Assembly (NCBI RefSeq): GCF_022376295.1
Contig: NZ_CP060140.1
Coordinates: 3,786,356 to 3,850,355 of the forward strand
Direction: 5' to 3'
Origin: Nodularia sphaerocarpa UHCC 0038
GTDB taxonomy: Bacteria > Cyanobacteriota > Cyanobacteriia > Cyanobacteriales > Nostocaceae
DNA: 64,000 nucleotides
Part shown: in pieces, positions 1 to 9,495 of the stretch
How positions within the stretch are numbered: position 1 is the first letter of the stretch
Layout: each line of letters opens with the position of its first letter
Notes under the pieces: generated by a model
Told to the model about the DNA's origin: nothing
Databases searched by the model: none
Seen by the model: only the letters and a program-made list of their open reading frames with translations
Made by a program: the position numbers and the translations under genes

Positions 1-1
1 C

Positions 2-634
2 ACTGCTTCCAACGAACTTTTACGCCCAGTACCGAAGGAACAGCCTCCTGAACCAGTTTTAAGCATCGCGCAATTACAATCAACTTTTGTGCAAGAAGTG
101 CAATCCGCCCTGGGTGATTTGAGATTTCCCCCACCAGCAGAAATGATTAATTACGAGTTAATGACTAGTCCAGTTGTACCTTTAAGCATCCGGTTAGTGT
201 ATCTGAGTGAACGCGATATTGATGGAGATGCTCAAACTTTAGTCGCCGATAGGATCAGAAGTCTGCTAAATTACGAGTCTGCCCAGGTGAGTATGCAAAG
301 GATCGCCAGCAATCTCGGAACTATATCCTTTGATCAGGAGAAATCAGAAATTAGTTCCGACGATATCAAGTTATTAGACCGGGTTGGGCAAATTTTACGG
401 CAACAGCCCAGTTTAAACCTGGAAATGATTGTCAATCAGGAAGCAGATGAGTTAGCAGAAGTTGTCCCTGGGCGATCGCAAGAAATTATCGAATATCTGG
501 AATCAAAGTGGGAAATTACTGGCGATCGCATCAACTGGCAAACAGGAACAGAGTCTCAACGTACTGCAATACTCAAACTTACGGTAAAATCACGGAGAAA
601 GCTACCACTAACAACTAGGCCCGAATCGCCCTAA
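2..634 (+). CDS. C-terminal part of an unrecognised protein, possible OmpA-like end domain (5' truncated)
   Basis: The frame is open from base 2 with no stop, so the gene starts before the window; the GTG at 89 is probably internal. About 210 residues are visible. The stretch near GTISFDQEKSEISSDD, followed by LDRVGQILRQQPSL, resembles the start of an OmpA-like peptidoglycan-binding domain (beta strand, then a helix with LL..VA..L), but the usual NGxTD signature is replaced by VNQEADE. No membrane segment is visible in this part. It ends 24 bp before the YihY-family gene on the same strand, so the two may be co-transcribed. The domain guess is weak; calling it a partial gene is safe. Confidence 0.6.
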   Translation, partial: TASNELLRPVPKEQPPEPVLSIAQLQSTFVQEVQSALGDLRFPPPAEMINYELMTSPVVPLSIRLVYLSERDIDGDAQTLVADRIRSLLNYESAQVSMQRIASNLGTISFDQEKSEISSDDIKLLDRVGQILRQQPSLNLEMIVNQEADELAEVVPGRSQEIIEYLESKWEITGDRINWQTGTESQRTAILKLTVKSRRKLPLTTRPESP

Positions 635-658
635 TTCGAGCCACAGAGAACATTCGTT

Positions 659-1567
659 ATGCCCAAGACTCGTTTTATCAGTTTCTTTCGCCACATCAAT
701 AGGCGCACCCTGAAAAAGACTTTTACCAGGACAATGGAAAGGCGACTTTTGGGACTTGGCTCGGAAATTGCCTTCAATGCCATGTTGTCGTTGTTTCCGG
801 CGATTCTCGCCCTGCTAACAGCTATCGGCTTATTTGAAGAATCCTTGCAAGAAACCTTTAAACAACTGGCGGCTCAACTGAGTCAAGTTGCACCCAAAGA
901 AGTACTAGATTTAGTTCGTGATTTTACCACTAGAGAAATTACCCAATCTAGAAACGGTGGTTTGTTTTCTCTCAGCTTCGTTATTGCCATTTGGACTGCT
1001 TCTGGAGCCATAAGTACTGCAATGGCTGCATTTGATCAAATTCATCAAATTCCCTCCGCAAAAACCCGCCCTTTCTGGAAAGCCAAACTTGTTTCTCTAG
1101 GATTAACAATCGCCACTATCTTACTGTTTGTCTTCGCTTCTTTCCTCGTATTTATCAGCGATCTACTCTTAGGAATGGCGGTAAATGAAAGTAGTTCTTT
1201 AATTTTCTTACTGCATCTTTGGCAACTGTTACGCTGGCCTTTGGCACTGGGTATTATTGCTACAGCCTTTAGCTTTGTCTATCGTTATGGACCAAGTGTA
1301 TGGAATTCAGGAACACCAATGATGCCTGGTGCTATATCAGCAGCTGTTTTCTGGGCATTTCTGTCGGCATTATTTCGGACTTATGTAGCGAATTTCGGCA
1401 ACTACAACAAAGTTTATGGTGCTGTGGGTGCGGTGATCGTGTTAATGCTGTGGCTGTGGATGAGTGCGGCGGTAATGCTCATAGGCGATCAATTGAATGT
1501 TACCGTAGGTGAACAGATGCAGTTAAAATCAAATCCAAATTTATTGGACAAGCAATCAGAAAATTAA
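659..1567 (+). CDS. YihY/virulence factor BrkB family membrane protein
   Basis: 302 residues, normal for the UPF0761/YihY family of inner-membrane proteins of unsettled function (once thought to be RNase BN). A basic N-terminus (RRTLKKTFTRT) precedes about six hydrophobic segments near residues 37-60, 103-125, 147-175, 183-208, 222-242 and 255-280. The family-type stretches FNAMLSLFPAILAL, YRYGPSV and VYGAVGAVIVLMLWLW are present. The ATG at 659 lies 24 bp after the truncated gene and 47 bp before the DUF4112 gene, which suggests one transcript. The family call is firm; the function is unknown. Confidence 0.9.
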   Translation: MPKTRFISFFRHINRRTLKKTFTRTMERRLLGLGSEIAFNAMLSLFPAILALLTAIGLFEESLQETFKQLAAQLSQVAPKEVLDLVRDFTTREITQSRNGGLFSLSFVIAIWTASGAISTAMAAFDQIHQIPSAKTRPFWKAKLVSLGLTIATILLFVFASFLVFISDLLLGMAVNESSSLIFLLHLWQLLRWPLALGIIATAFSFVYRYGPSVWNSGTPMMPGAISAAVFWAFLSALFRTYVANFGNYNKVYGAVGAVIVLMLWLWMSAAVMLIGDQLNVTVGEQMQLKSNPNLLDKQSEN

Positions 1568-1614
1568 TACAGTAGTAAAGTATTTAATTTAACCTCAAAT
1601 AGGCGATCGCCTTC

Positions 1615-2007
1615 ATGCCTGATTCTTATCGCCAGTTTTCTGGTATTGATTCTGATACTCAAGCACTGACATTGAAACGCCTGCGTCGGCTTAGTCACAT
1701 CCTCGATAAAGTTGTGGCTGTTCCCGGAACGCCAATTCGCATTGGTTTAGATCCGCTTATAGGATTTATACCTATTGGTGGCGATGTTTTGGGCATTATC
1801 CTGGCTAGCTACATTGTCATAGAAGCTGCCAGACTAGGTGTGCCTAAAGCTATTTTGAGCAAAATGGTCTTAAATGTCATTATCGATGGCTTAGTAGGCA
1901 CTGTCCCAGTCATGGGAGACTTATTTGATTTCGTTTGGACAGCCAATGAGTATAATATCAAACTATTAGAAGAACATTTACAGTTACCCCTGAGAAGAAA
2001 ACTATAA
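1615..2007 (+). CDS. DUF4112 family small membrane protein
   Basis: 130 residues. The pattern LDKVVAVPGTPIRIGLDPLIGFIPIGGD, read in two parts around RIGLDPL and IPIGGDVLG, is typical of DUF4112 proteins: a short helical start, then two hydrophobic hairpins near residues 45-70 and 82-105, the second containing DGLVGTVPVMGDLFDFVW. The two GD-ended turns are internally repeated. The function is unknown. It follows the YihY gene on the same strand. Its TAA stop is also the first three bases of a 100-bp repeat. Confidence 0.85.
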   Translation: MPDSYRQFSGIDSDTQALTLKRLRRLSHILDKVVAVPGTPIRIGLDPLIGFIPIGGDVLGIILASYIVIEAARLGVPKAILSKMVLNVIIDGLVGTVPVMGDLFDFVWTANEYNIKLLEEHLQLPLRRKL

Positions 2008-2104
2008 GTAGGTCGGCGTAAATAAAGTTAACTAGCTAGGGTCGTCATTGGTCATTTGTCATTGGTCATTAGTACGGGTTTGAGTCCTGTTTACGAGTCG
2101 TAAC
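2005..2104 (+). repeat. 100-bp dispersed element, copy 1, with heptamer core
   Basis: It starts exactly at the TAA of the DUF4112 gene and runs to GAGTCGTAAC. The same 100 bases occur at 51454-51553 with five differences that I count by eye, again starting at a TAA stop. The middle (about 2044-2071) consists of GTCATTG/GTCATTT heptamers, the minus-strand form of the AATGAC repeats found elsewhere in the window. Confidence 0.85.
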
Positions 2105-2210
2105 CTACTTAGACTCTGAATTTATCTTGGCAGTTTTTGCAGAATTATTTTAACTTGCCATTGTCTTAATAGCATTCTCGTGATACTAATTAGAATGCTT
2201 TAAACAAGTT

Positions 2211-3158
2211 ATGAATCAAGGAATGAAAGATTGGTGGCAGGCTACGTTTCCGCAAGGTAGGCAAAGTCTAATTATTACTGATGCACATGGTTATCCTGTA
2301 CAAATTGCTTATGGAGAAGTAGGTACAGGTAAACCCTTAGTATTATTACATGGAATGGGTAGCTGGAGCTACAATTGGCGGCACAGCATCGCTCAATTAT
2401 CCAAATATTTTCGGGTAATTTGCTTTGATGCCAAAGGCTACGGTTTTTCGGAAAAACCTGGATTGCGGAGAGAAAAAAACGGGCATCAACTTATTGAATT
2501 AGAACGCATTCTTCAGGTATTATGTGATCAACCTGCGGTGATTGTCGCCGAATCTTTAGGGGGTTTAGTCGCCCTAGCTTTAGCTGAACAAAATCCTCAA
2601 TTAATAGCACGTTTAATAGTTTTAAATGTACCTGTTTTTGCCGAAAGCTTGCCTCATTGGGCAATGTGGATATTGGCTAAAACTCCACTAGAAATCTTAC
2701 AAACAATTGATTCTTGGCGTTTAGCATATCTATTTGCACCTTTAGTCAGAGAAATTATGGCCATAGAAAGGCGTAAGGTGCTGTTCGATCCATCAATTCT
2801 CACACAAGAAGATGTGTATTGGATAACTTATCCATTTATTGAGCTTCCTGGAACGATTGTGAAAGTTGCTGAGGAGTTACAAATGGCAGCGCAGGAAATA
2901 GAGAATTGGCAAGTCAATAAACCTAATATGCTCAGTAAAATTCAAAATAATCTCGCTGCGATTAAGTGTCCAACGCTGATTATGTGGGGAGATCAAGATA
3001 GTTGGTTCCCCGCCAGTCATGGGGAAAAGTTACATCAATTCATCCCCCTATCCCAGTTAAAAATTCTAGATAACTGCTGTCATGATGCCTCTGCTGGTTC
3101 ATCTGAGGTTGTAAATGCCGCTATTATTGAGTTTTTGCAACAGACAAATTTTTTCTAG
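2211..3158 (+). CDS. alpha/beta hydrolase fold protein
   Basis: 315 residues with the order of an alpha/beta hydrolase: oxyanion-hole stretch LLHGMGS near residues 45-51, nucleophile elbow AESLGG with Ser115, an acid in WGDQDSW (Asp261 or Asp263), and His291 in NCCHDAS. A cap region with WAMWILAKTPLEIL lies between. The substrate cannot be read; haloalkane dehalogenase-like and esterase-like hydrolases share this layout. There is no signal peptide. A perfect 10-bp hairpin arm starts 10 bp after the stop. Confidence 0.85.
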   Translation: MNQGMKDWWQATFPQGRQSLIITDAHGYPVQIAYGEVGTGKPLVLLHGMGSWSYNWRHSIAQLSKYFRVICFDAKGYGFSEKPGLRREKNGHQLIELERILQVLCDQPAVIVAESLGGLVALALAEQNPQLIARLIVLNVPVFAESLPHWAMWILAKTPLEILQTIDSWRLAYLFAPLVREIMAIERRKVLFDPSILTQEDVYWITYPFIELPGTIVKVAEELQMAAQEIENWQVNKPNMLSKIQNNLAAIKCPTLIMWGDQDSWFPASHGEKLHQFIPLSQLKILDNCCHDASAGSSEVVNAAIIEFLQQTNFF

Positions 3159-3167
3159 ATAAAAAAA

Positions 3168-3208
3168 GAGTGAGAGAAGGCATACCAAGCGCCTTTAATC
3201 TCTCACTC
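3168..3208 (+). terminator. hairpin after the alpha/beta hydrolase gene
   Basis: GAGTGAGAGA (3168-3177) pairs perfectly with TCTCTCACTC (3199-3208), and an inner AGGC/GCCT stem is also possible. A run of seven A lies just upstream. There is no T-tract downstream, so the hairpin would end or protect the transcript without a canonical intrinsic terminator tail. Confidence 0.55.
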
Positions 3209-3507
3209 TGGCATTTGCCACTGTAGTGTTCAGGAATATGTACAGGCGCTGCCCTTTATTTAGGGGGCTAATGTGTATATCAATGACAATGCCCATACAT
3301 ATTTAATATTCCTGGTGCGACAAATACCAAGCCTAATGATTAAAACTGTTATTCAGTTATCAAGTTAAATTTGTTCTTAATCATCTCGGTTAAGAAAACC
3401 TGTGCTGTTTTTTGTCTTCTACAATTTAACTCAGTTAATCTGAACATGGTTGCCATTTTGGCAGGTTTCTAGATTTGTCTAATTGCTGGTTGATCACCCT
3501 TTGATGA
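3209..3507. other. intergenic stretch without a recognised gene
   Basis: AT-rich DNA between two convergent genes. AGGAATATG near 3231 and ATATTTAATATTCCT near 3300 form a loose inverted pair. I see no ORF, tRNA-like fold or promoter that I would defend. Confidence 0.4.
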
Positions 3508-4158
3508 TTAATATTTTTGTAAAATTGTAGACAAGGAATTTTGTTTGCGAAGATCCATAAATTCTGCCAAAGTTTCTTGCCTTTTATCCAGTAGATGTCT
3601 ATGTTGTGATGGTAGAATCGTTACCAGAGTTGGTGATTTAGCTCGTCTTGGCATGATATGCTGCCGTGATGGCACTGGGATAAAAACTGGCGGATTCTTT
3701 AAAGTCGTTGGTTCCCATCTGGGGCGATAATTTGGTGTTAAGGGTCTTGGTCTTGAGGTGCGATCGCCTTTGACCGGTTTGCGAACTTGTTGATCCTGCT
3801 GAGTTTCATTGACTAACCGCAAAATTATCCAGCAACCACTAGCACAACAAAGGGCGATCGCAACTACTAACCATAAAGGTGTAGGATTGCTATGCTCAGA
3901 GGATGTTGTGATTGGTTTTTCAACTACAGCCGGGATTTCTTCTGGTTCTACATTGTCTGCACTACCAGCGTAACCCAAGCTATACAAAGCTAAGGACGCA
4001 GTTCCGATCAGCATTGTGAATAACCCAGTGAACAATAACCCTGGATGACGTGTCAACACATAGATCAAAACATTTGAATTACCGATTAATCCCGACTTAC
4101 TCTTGATCTGCCTTCTGACTTGCTTTGGCTTAACTTGTACGCTCTGAATATGTTCCAT
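3508..4158 (-). CDS. hypothetical two-TM protein, unrecognised
   Basis: 216 residues, starting at the ATG at 4158. A basic N-terminus (QVKPKQVRRQIKSKSG) precedes a hydrophobic segment near residues 38-65 (LLFTGLFTMLIGTASLALYSLG). An acidic, proline-containing linker (NVEPEEIPAVVEKP) follows, then a second segment near 94-115 (LWLVVAIALCCASGCWIIL). The C-terminal half is basic and proline/arginine-rich (RPRPLTPNYRPRWEP) and ends in ILQKY. The layout suggests both tails in the cytoplasm, with the linker outside. I do not recognise a family. Confidence 0.7.
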   Translation of the reverse strand: MEHIQSVQVKPKQVRRQIKSKSGLIGNSNVLIYVLTRHPGLLFTGLFTMLIGTASLALYSLGYAGSADNVEPEEIPAVVEKPITTSSEHSNPTPLWLVVAIALCCASGCWIILRLVNETQQDQQVRKPVKGDRTSRPRPLTPNYRPRWEPTTLKNPPVFIPVPSRQHIMPRRAKSPTLVTILPSQHRHLLDKRQETLAEFMDLRKQNSLSTILQKY

Positions 4159-4324
4159 GATGACTTTCAGATTGATCCCCTGTAGTCAATGATTGTACTG
4201 GAGGAGTCAGCCATCACGTATCCGTAGCCGGATTTAGGAATTTAGTAGCTTTTTTTTGGAAATATAGGCTACCAAATCCCATATTTTTGCTAAATTTAGC
4301 GGTTTTAGTGAATTGTTAATTTCG

Positions 4325-5392
4325 TTATGACTGCGATTCGTGACCAGAATATCTTTCTAAGGCTAATTGAATTAACCGATCTACTAATTCGGGAAAGGGT
4401 ATGCCACTATAAGCCCAGAGTTGGGGATACATACTAGTAGCAGTAAAGCCTGGGAAGGTGTTGATTTCGTTAATCAATACTTCTCCGGTAGCTTCTACAA
4501 AGAAAAAGTCTACCCTTGCTAACCCCGCCGCGTCAACAGCTGCAAAGGCTTGTAATGCCATATCTTGGATTTGGCGGCTGACTGCATCTGGGATGGGTGC
4601 TGGCATCAGTAAATCTGCTTGCCCTGCTGTATACTTAGTTTCATAATCATAGAAATCACTCTGGAAGGTAATCTCTCCAACGATAGAGGCTTTGGTTTGA
4701 TCATTACCTAATACGGCACATTCTACTTCTCTGGCTACTACTCCTGCTTCGACGATGATCCGTCTGTCGTAAGTAGCAGCATTATCTAAGGCGGCTTCTA
4801 ATTCTTGACGCGATCGCACTTTAGCAATACCCACTGATGAACCTAAGTTAGCAGGTTTGACAAAACAAGGATAGTCTAAAGCTGCTTCAATTTCATCGCA
4901 GAGTTTGGGAAATATACAAGGATTTGACCAAACTTCCGCTCTGGTTAAGGCTTTGTATTTCACCTGGGGTAATCCGGCTTGCTCAAAGGCCATTTTCATG
5001 GCAATCTTATCCATACCCAAGGCTGAACCTAAGACACCAGAACCCACAAAGGGGATTTGCATTAATGTGAGTAATCCCTGAATTGTACCGTCTTCACCGT
5101 TGGGTCCGTGCAGAATGGGAAACCACACATCCACTTGGGTGACTTGATCGGGTAATTTCCACGGGTTCAGGTTTTTGTCTTCTATGTGGGGAATACCAGA
5201 GTCTAGAACCTGTTGGGGTATTTCTCCGGCTAACCAGCATCCATTTTTCTGGATGTAAAAAGGTAATATTTCGTATTTACTAGCATTTTCCTCTGCGCTT
5301 AAGGCGATCGCGATCGCTCTTGCTGAATTAATTGAAACTTCATGTTCCCCGGAACGACCCCCAAACAGCAGTCCCACCCGCAGTTTAGTCAT
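4325..5392 (-). CDS. ddl: D-alanine--D-alanine ligase
   Basis: 355 residues. This ATP-grasp enzyme makes the D-Ala-D-Ala dipeptide for peptidoglycan. The N-terminal GGRSGEHEVSINSA, then LHGPNGEDGTIQG, the substrate and ATP-binding stretch VKPANLGSSVGIAKV, and the C-terminal metal site LINEINTFPGFTATSMYP are all characteristic. Length and order match cytoplasmic Ddl. The ATG at 5392 gives MTKLRVGLLFGG, the expected N-terminus. It stands alone, with 166 bp to the next gene downstream. Confidence 0.95.
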   Translation of the reverse strand: MTKLRVGLLFGGRSGEHEVSINSARAIAIALSAEENASKYEILPFYIQKNGCWLAGEIPQQVLDSGIPHIEDKNLNPWKLPDQVTQVDVWFPILHGPNGEDGTIQGLLTLMQIPFVGSGVLGSALGMDKIAMKMAFEQAGLPQVKYKALTRAEVWSNPCIFPKLCDEIEAALDYPCFVKPANLGSSVGIAKVRSRQELEAALDNAATYDRRIIVEAGVVAREVECAVLGNDQTKASIVGEITFQSDFYDYETKYTAGQADLLMPAPIPDAVSRQIQDMALQAFAAVDAAGLARVDFFFVEATGEVLINEINTFPGFTATSMYPQLWAYSGIPFPELVDRLIQLALERYSGHESQS

Positions 5393-5506
5393 TTTTAGTA
5401 CCTTTTTCTGTTGTCTGGCAGATAGCGTATCATAACCTGCGCTGGTTGCTATATTTTTTTGTAATGGCTAGAAATTTAGTTTGGGTGGGTGGGGGAGTTT
5501 TATATG

Positions 5507-5556
5507 AGGAACGAACCACAGAGGCGCAGAGGACACAGAGGAAGAGGGAAGAGAGA
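5507..5556. repeat. dispersed repeat of the CCACAGAGGCGCAGAGG type
   Basis: AGGAACGAACCACAGAGGCG followed by purine-rich AGAGGA units. Related sequence occurs inverted at 49822-49880, and inside the alpha-mannosidase coding region at 47195-47243. Confidence 0.7.
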
Positions 5557-5578
5557 GTTTGAAAGTGTCTATGCTTGG

Positions 5579-7294
5579 TTATTTTAATTTAAATTCATCA
5601 AATTTTACTACGTCTGAATCGGGTTGACTGGTATCAAAATAATAGCTGGTTACTATTCCTTGGCCTGTGTCAAATATACTAAAAGCAGTGATGTCGTTAC
5701 TCGCTATGTAAGGAAGCGGTTGATTATCTTCGCCTAACAATGGTGCTATTGTGGGGATGACTGCTTCTAATCCATAAGGATCACCCAGTGCAGTATAATC
5801 TTCTTTGTATCCAATTGGAATTTCTCGTTTTTTGTCGCCCCAAGCCGCACCATAAGAGTTACCGACATTTGATGTTTCGAGAAAGTGCATTCCACTAGGA
5901 CTAACAAAGCGGTTCCATAAATGGGAATGTCCATATAATACGAATTGCACATCAGCCGCTTCTAGTAAAGGCAAAACATCACGATTAATGTAATCTGCGT
6001 CTTTGGGATATTCGTAACGGACTGCGCTGATTTTACCGTTTTGCTCACGTTCAATTATCTGCACTGGATTTGTATAAGCAGGAACAATGTTATCACCCAA
6101 TGTATGGGGGGGATGATGGAACATCACAACTTTGTATTTTGCTTGTTGAAATTCTGGACTTTTCAGTTCTGCTTCTAACCAATTATATTGCTGACTACCT
6201 TTAGCAATTGGCTCAAAAATTAACTGTCCATAACCCCAATTTTCTGGATTGTCTAAGTCCTGTGGTGCTTCTTTATATCTACCTTTATATGCTGTATTTA
6301 AGTTGGGAGTCCGCCACGTATTGGTGATGTAAAGTACCACCAAACGCACATCACCAAAGCTAACTGCATAATACTTTTTTCCACCTGTTTTACTTTGGGG
6401 TAGGCTGAAAATCTCTTCATAAGTATAAGTATTAAAAGAATTATCTATTAAAGATTTCCCACTATATAATCTTTGAGCAACGTCACGGGGAATGGTATCA
6501 TTAAATTCATTGTTTAAACTATCTGTTCTCTCAAACCGCCCCATCACCTCATGATTACCAATGGCTGTAAACATGGGGGCGTGTTGAATGATTTCACCAC
6601 CTGTATAGGTTGTTTTTACGCCATTGTGTGACATTTCATAGTTAGCACGACCTTGTAAAGCGGGAAATAATGCACCACCCCGACTATCATCAAACCATTC
6701 CGAGGCGCGATCGCTCACATTAATTAAATCACCAGCGAACCACACCCCATCAACTTGTCCCACAGTTTCCACCACTTTTTGCAGATTTGCGGCTGTCATC
6801 GGTTTTAGTTGATGGTCTGAAGTCAGTAAAATCTTCAATGCTTGTCCTGGTTCTGGAGTCGGTGCGAGAGTAAAAACATTGCTGCTGACACTTGCGCCAT
6901 CTTCGCGCATACTCATGACACGATAGGGAACACGCACACCAGGCGTTAAACCAGTCACCTCGGCTTCGTGTCGCCAAATGTCACGTTTTACAGGTTGATT
7001 TATCGTTTGATTTGCTACTTTTGATTGTTGGTCTTCTCGTGTGCGGCTGAGTTTAGTGGTTCTAGCCAAGCTTGATTTATCCAGATTTTCCCCGTAGGTA
7101 ACTACGTGTTTATCACCAGAAAACTCTGTAAACCAAACTACTTGCACAGAGTTAGCAGTTGGTAGTTGTAAAAATGGGTCAGTCAGCAGATGCGGTGCTG
7201 ATATCATAGTTGTTTGCCCATAAGAACGCACGTTTACCAGGGTAAGGCATAGCACAAACAAAATTATAAACCTTAGCCGTTTGGTTTTCGCCAT
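5579..7294 (-). CDS. secreted metallophosphoesterase with purple acid phosphatase-like N-terminal domain
   Basis: 571 residues. The N-terminus is a clear signal peptide (basic KTKRLR, then IILFVLCLTLVNV, probable cleavage near SYGQ). Residues about 40-145 form a fibronectin-like domain (VQVVWFTEF ... VTGLTPGVRVPYRV), as at the front of purple acid phosphatases. The calcineurin-like core follows: DHQL near 160, AGDLIN, AIGNHEVMG, VMFHHPPHTLG and VLYGHSHLWNR, giving the expected two-metal ligands. The likely role is phosphomonoester or diester hydrolysis in the periplasm or outside the cell. No Pho-box claim is made. Substrate unknown. Confidence 0.88.
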   Translation of the reverse strand: MAKTKRLRFIILFVLCLTLVNVRSYGQTTMISAPHLLTDPFLQLPTANSVQVVWFTEFSGDKHVVTYGENLDKSSLARTTKLSRTREDQQSKVANQTINQPVKRDIWRHEAEVTGLTPGVRVPYRVMSMREDGASVSSNVFTLAPTPEPGQALKILLTSDHQLKPMTAANLQKVVETVGQVDGVWFAGDLINVSDRASEWFDDSRGGALFPALQGRANYEMSHNGVKTTYTGGEIIQHAPMFTAIGNHEVMGRFERTDSLNNEFNDTIPRDVAQRLYSGKSLIDNSFNTYTYEEIFSLPQSKTGGKKYYAVSFGDVRLVVLYITNTWRTPNLNTAYKGRYKEAPQDLDNPENWGYGQLIFEPIAKGSQQYNWLEAELKSPEFQQAKYKVVMFHHPPHTLGDNIVPAYTNPVQIIEREQNGKISAVRYEYPKDADYINRDVLPLLEAADVQFVLYGHSHLWNRFVSPSGMHFLETSNVGNSYGAAWGDKKREIPIGYKEDYTALGDPYGLEAVIPTIAPLLGEDNQPLPYIASNDITAFSIFDTGQGIVTSYYFDTSQPDSDVVKFDEFKLK

Positions 7295-7578
7295 AATGCC
7301 CCTGAGAATGACAGGTATTTGGCATTATACATGGGCAAGTTTAAAGGGGGGTTAAGGCGATCGCTTACAAACAGCGTTTAAATTCATGAGTGATCGCATT
7401 CTTGGAAGTTGGGGTGCGATCACCTTCTATGGAAAATCTCTATAAATCTCTTTCACGTTGGGAGAGTGCGTGTGATCACTGAGCAGTAGTTGCCAAATTT
7501 TGCTTTGATCAAGAGCAAATTGATGATGATAGACTATAATTGGAGTTATCATATATACAAAATAAGATTTTCAAAGTC

Positions 7579-9438
7579 ATGTCAGTTGCACCAAAGATTG
7601 AAGCAAGTAATTTAAGCATCGCCGATTTATTCAAAGAGTTTTATTCAGTGCCAGTATTTCAAAGAGAGTATGTCTGGCAAAGTTCAAATGTAGAAAAATT
7701 GCTTCAAGATATAGTATACGAGTTATACGATGAAGAAGATTTAAAAGAAGATACAGAATATTTTTTAGGTTCAATAGTTGTTTTTAGAGATACTGATAGA
7801 ACCTATCAGTTAATCGATGGACAGCAAAGATTAACAACAATATATCTTATATTTTGTATTATTCGTGATTCCTTGGCTGAATATAGTCAACAGTCAAAAG
7901 CTCTAGAAAGTCTTATTTCTGGAGTATCTCAAGATTTAACCACTGGAGACGATATTAATAAGTATCGATTATCCCTGCAATATGATAGTGATACTGCTGG
8001 TTTGTTAGAAGCAATTGCTAATAATACAATCAAGTGGAATGAGCGTAGCAAATATGGTTCTAGTTCATCTGACAAAATACTTGAAGCTTACGATTTAATC
8101 AAAGAATTTATTGAAGAAAAATTTATTAGTAACTCACAAGCATTGAAACAGTTTTCTTCTGCATTAAGTAACAAAATTAAATTAATTAGAATTGAAACAC
8201 CTAATTTGAAAAACGCATTAAAAGTATTTGAAACAATTAATGATAGAGGTGTGGGTTTAACGTCTATAGATTTATTAAAAAACTATCTTTTTATTAGTAC
8301 TTCTAGAGACAAACAGAATAACTCTGATTGGCATAAACTTAAATTAAAATGGGATAAATTGATGAAAACGTTATACAAGCATAAGGAAGCTCCATTACGT
8401 TTTTTACGATATTACATCATGTCGCACTATGATGTAAATCTTCAAAATAATTTTCCTGAAGAAGATATTTATGATTGGTTTATTGAACAAGGAAAGAAGT
8501 ATGGTATTTTTGAAAATCCTTTAAAATTTGTGGAAGAGTTAATTACTGCTAGTGAACACTACTGTTGTTTTAGTCAAGCTAAAAATACAGATGGTTCAGA
8601 CAATCAATATCTCAAAAATATAGAAAGACTACAACAGCGATATAGGCAGCATTTTATCTTACTGCTTTCTGGAAGACATCTCAGCCAAGGACTATTTATA
8701 AAGTTATGTCTTTACGTAGAAAATCTACTCTTTTTCTACACAATTACTCGCTCAAGCCGACGTAAAGACGTTAATATCACACGTAGTTTTTCACAGTGGA
8801 GTAAAAAGTTACGTAATATTCGCAATGAAGAGCAATTTGTAAAGTTTATCGAAGAATATTTTGTTCCAGAGTTTGTATTTATGCGTGATGATTTTGAATC
8901 AACATTCCGTGAATTAACTGATTCAAAAGTAGCTAAATATAGATTACGTTACATTCTTGCAAAAATAAATCAGTATATAGATGAGCAAGCTTACAGTAAT
9001 TCCAAACCTTTAGAATGGTACTTAAATAAAACCAATCAGATTGAACATATATTACCTCAATCAATGAGTGCGGAAGTAGTAGCTGTTTTTGATAAGCCTA
9101 ATGAGTACAAATCTTATGTCCAGAGGCTAGGAAATCTCTCTTTATTAGAAAAAACCATTAATACATCAGTATCTGATAAACCTTATGAGCAGAAGAAGCT
9201 AGGTTATCGAGAATCACAAATTTTTACAACTCGGTCATTAGTGGAAAAGCCTAATGTAGGAAACAATACTCAATTAAATCGTGCTATCCAATTATTGGGT
9301 ATTCAACAATTTGAGGTTTGGAGTTCTGAGACAATAGATAAACGTCAAGAAATACTTACGAATATTGCTAAACGCCTTTGGGGGCTAGAAGCTGGAGGAA
9401 TAGATATTTGGAGTTCAGAAACTGAAATTGAGTTTTAA
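7579..9438 (+). CDS. DUF262/DUF1524 protein, GmrSD-type putative nuclease (restriction/defence)
   Basis: 619 residues from ATG 7579; a TTG at 7540 would add 13 residues but has no support. The N-terminal half is DUF262: VPVFQREYVWQ (residues 25-34) and the NTP-using motif IDGQQRLTT (79-87). Near 225-245 lies ETINDRGVGLTSIDLLKNYLF, typical of the family. The C-terminal DUF1524 region carries the HNH-like IEHILPQS (His490) and LGNLSLLEK. GmrSD enzymes cut modified phage DNA, and single-chain fusions like this one occur. No methylase or partner gene adjoins it. AT content is visibly higher than in its neighbours, which fits horizontal transfer. Confidence 0.85.
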   Translation: MSVAPKIEASNLSIADLFKEFYSVPVFQREYVWQSSNVEKLLQDIVYELYDEEDLKEDTEYFLGSIVVFRDTDRTYQLIDGQQRLTTIYLIFCIIRDSLAEYSQQSKALESLISGVSQDLTTGDDINKYRLSLQYDSDTAGLLEAIANNTIKWNERSKYGSSSSDKILEAYDLIKEFIEEKFISNSQALKQFSSALSNKIKLIRIETPNLKNALKVFETINDRGVGLTSIDLLKNYLFISTSRDKQNNSDWHKLKLKWDKLMKTLYKHKEAPLRFLRYYIMSHYDVNLQNNFPEEDIYDWFIEQGKKYGIFENPLKFVEELITASEHYCCFSQAKNTDGSDNQYLKNIERLQQRYRQHFILLLSGRHLSQGLFIKLCLYVENLLFFYTITRSSRRKDVNITRSFSQWSKKLRNIRNEEQFVKFIEEYFVPEFVFMRDDFESTFRELTDSKVAKYRLRYILAKINQYIDEQAYSNSKPLEWYLNKTNQIEHILPQSMSAEVVAVFDKPNEYKSYVQRLGNLSLLEKTINTSVSDKPYEQKKLGYRESQIFTTRSLVEKPNVGNNTQLNRAIQLLGIQQFEVWSSETIDKRQEILTNIAKRLWGLEAGGIDIWSSETEIEF

Positions 9439-9466
9439 TGTAGTAAAAATTTTTCACTTATAATCA

Positions 9467-9483
9467 GGTGGGCAATGCCCACC
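9467..9483. terminator. hairpin between convergent genes
   Basis: GGTGGGC, loop AAT, GCCCACC: a perfect 7-bp stem between the ends of the DUF262 gene and acnB. It resembles the core of the GGGCGGGCA...CCCC repeat family seen near 40.3 kb and 41.8 kb. It probably stops transcription from both sides. Confidence 0.55.
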
Positions 9484-9495
9484 CTACTAGATTAT

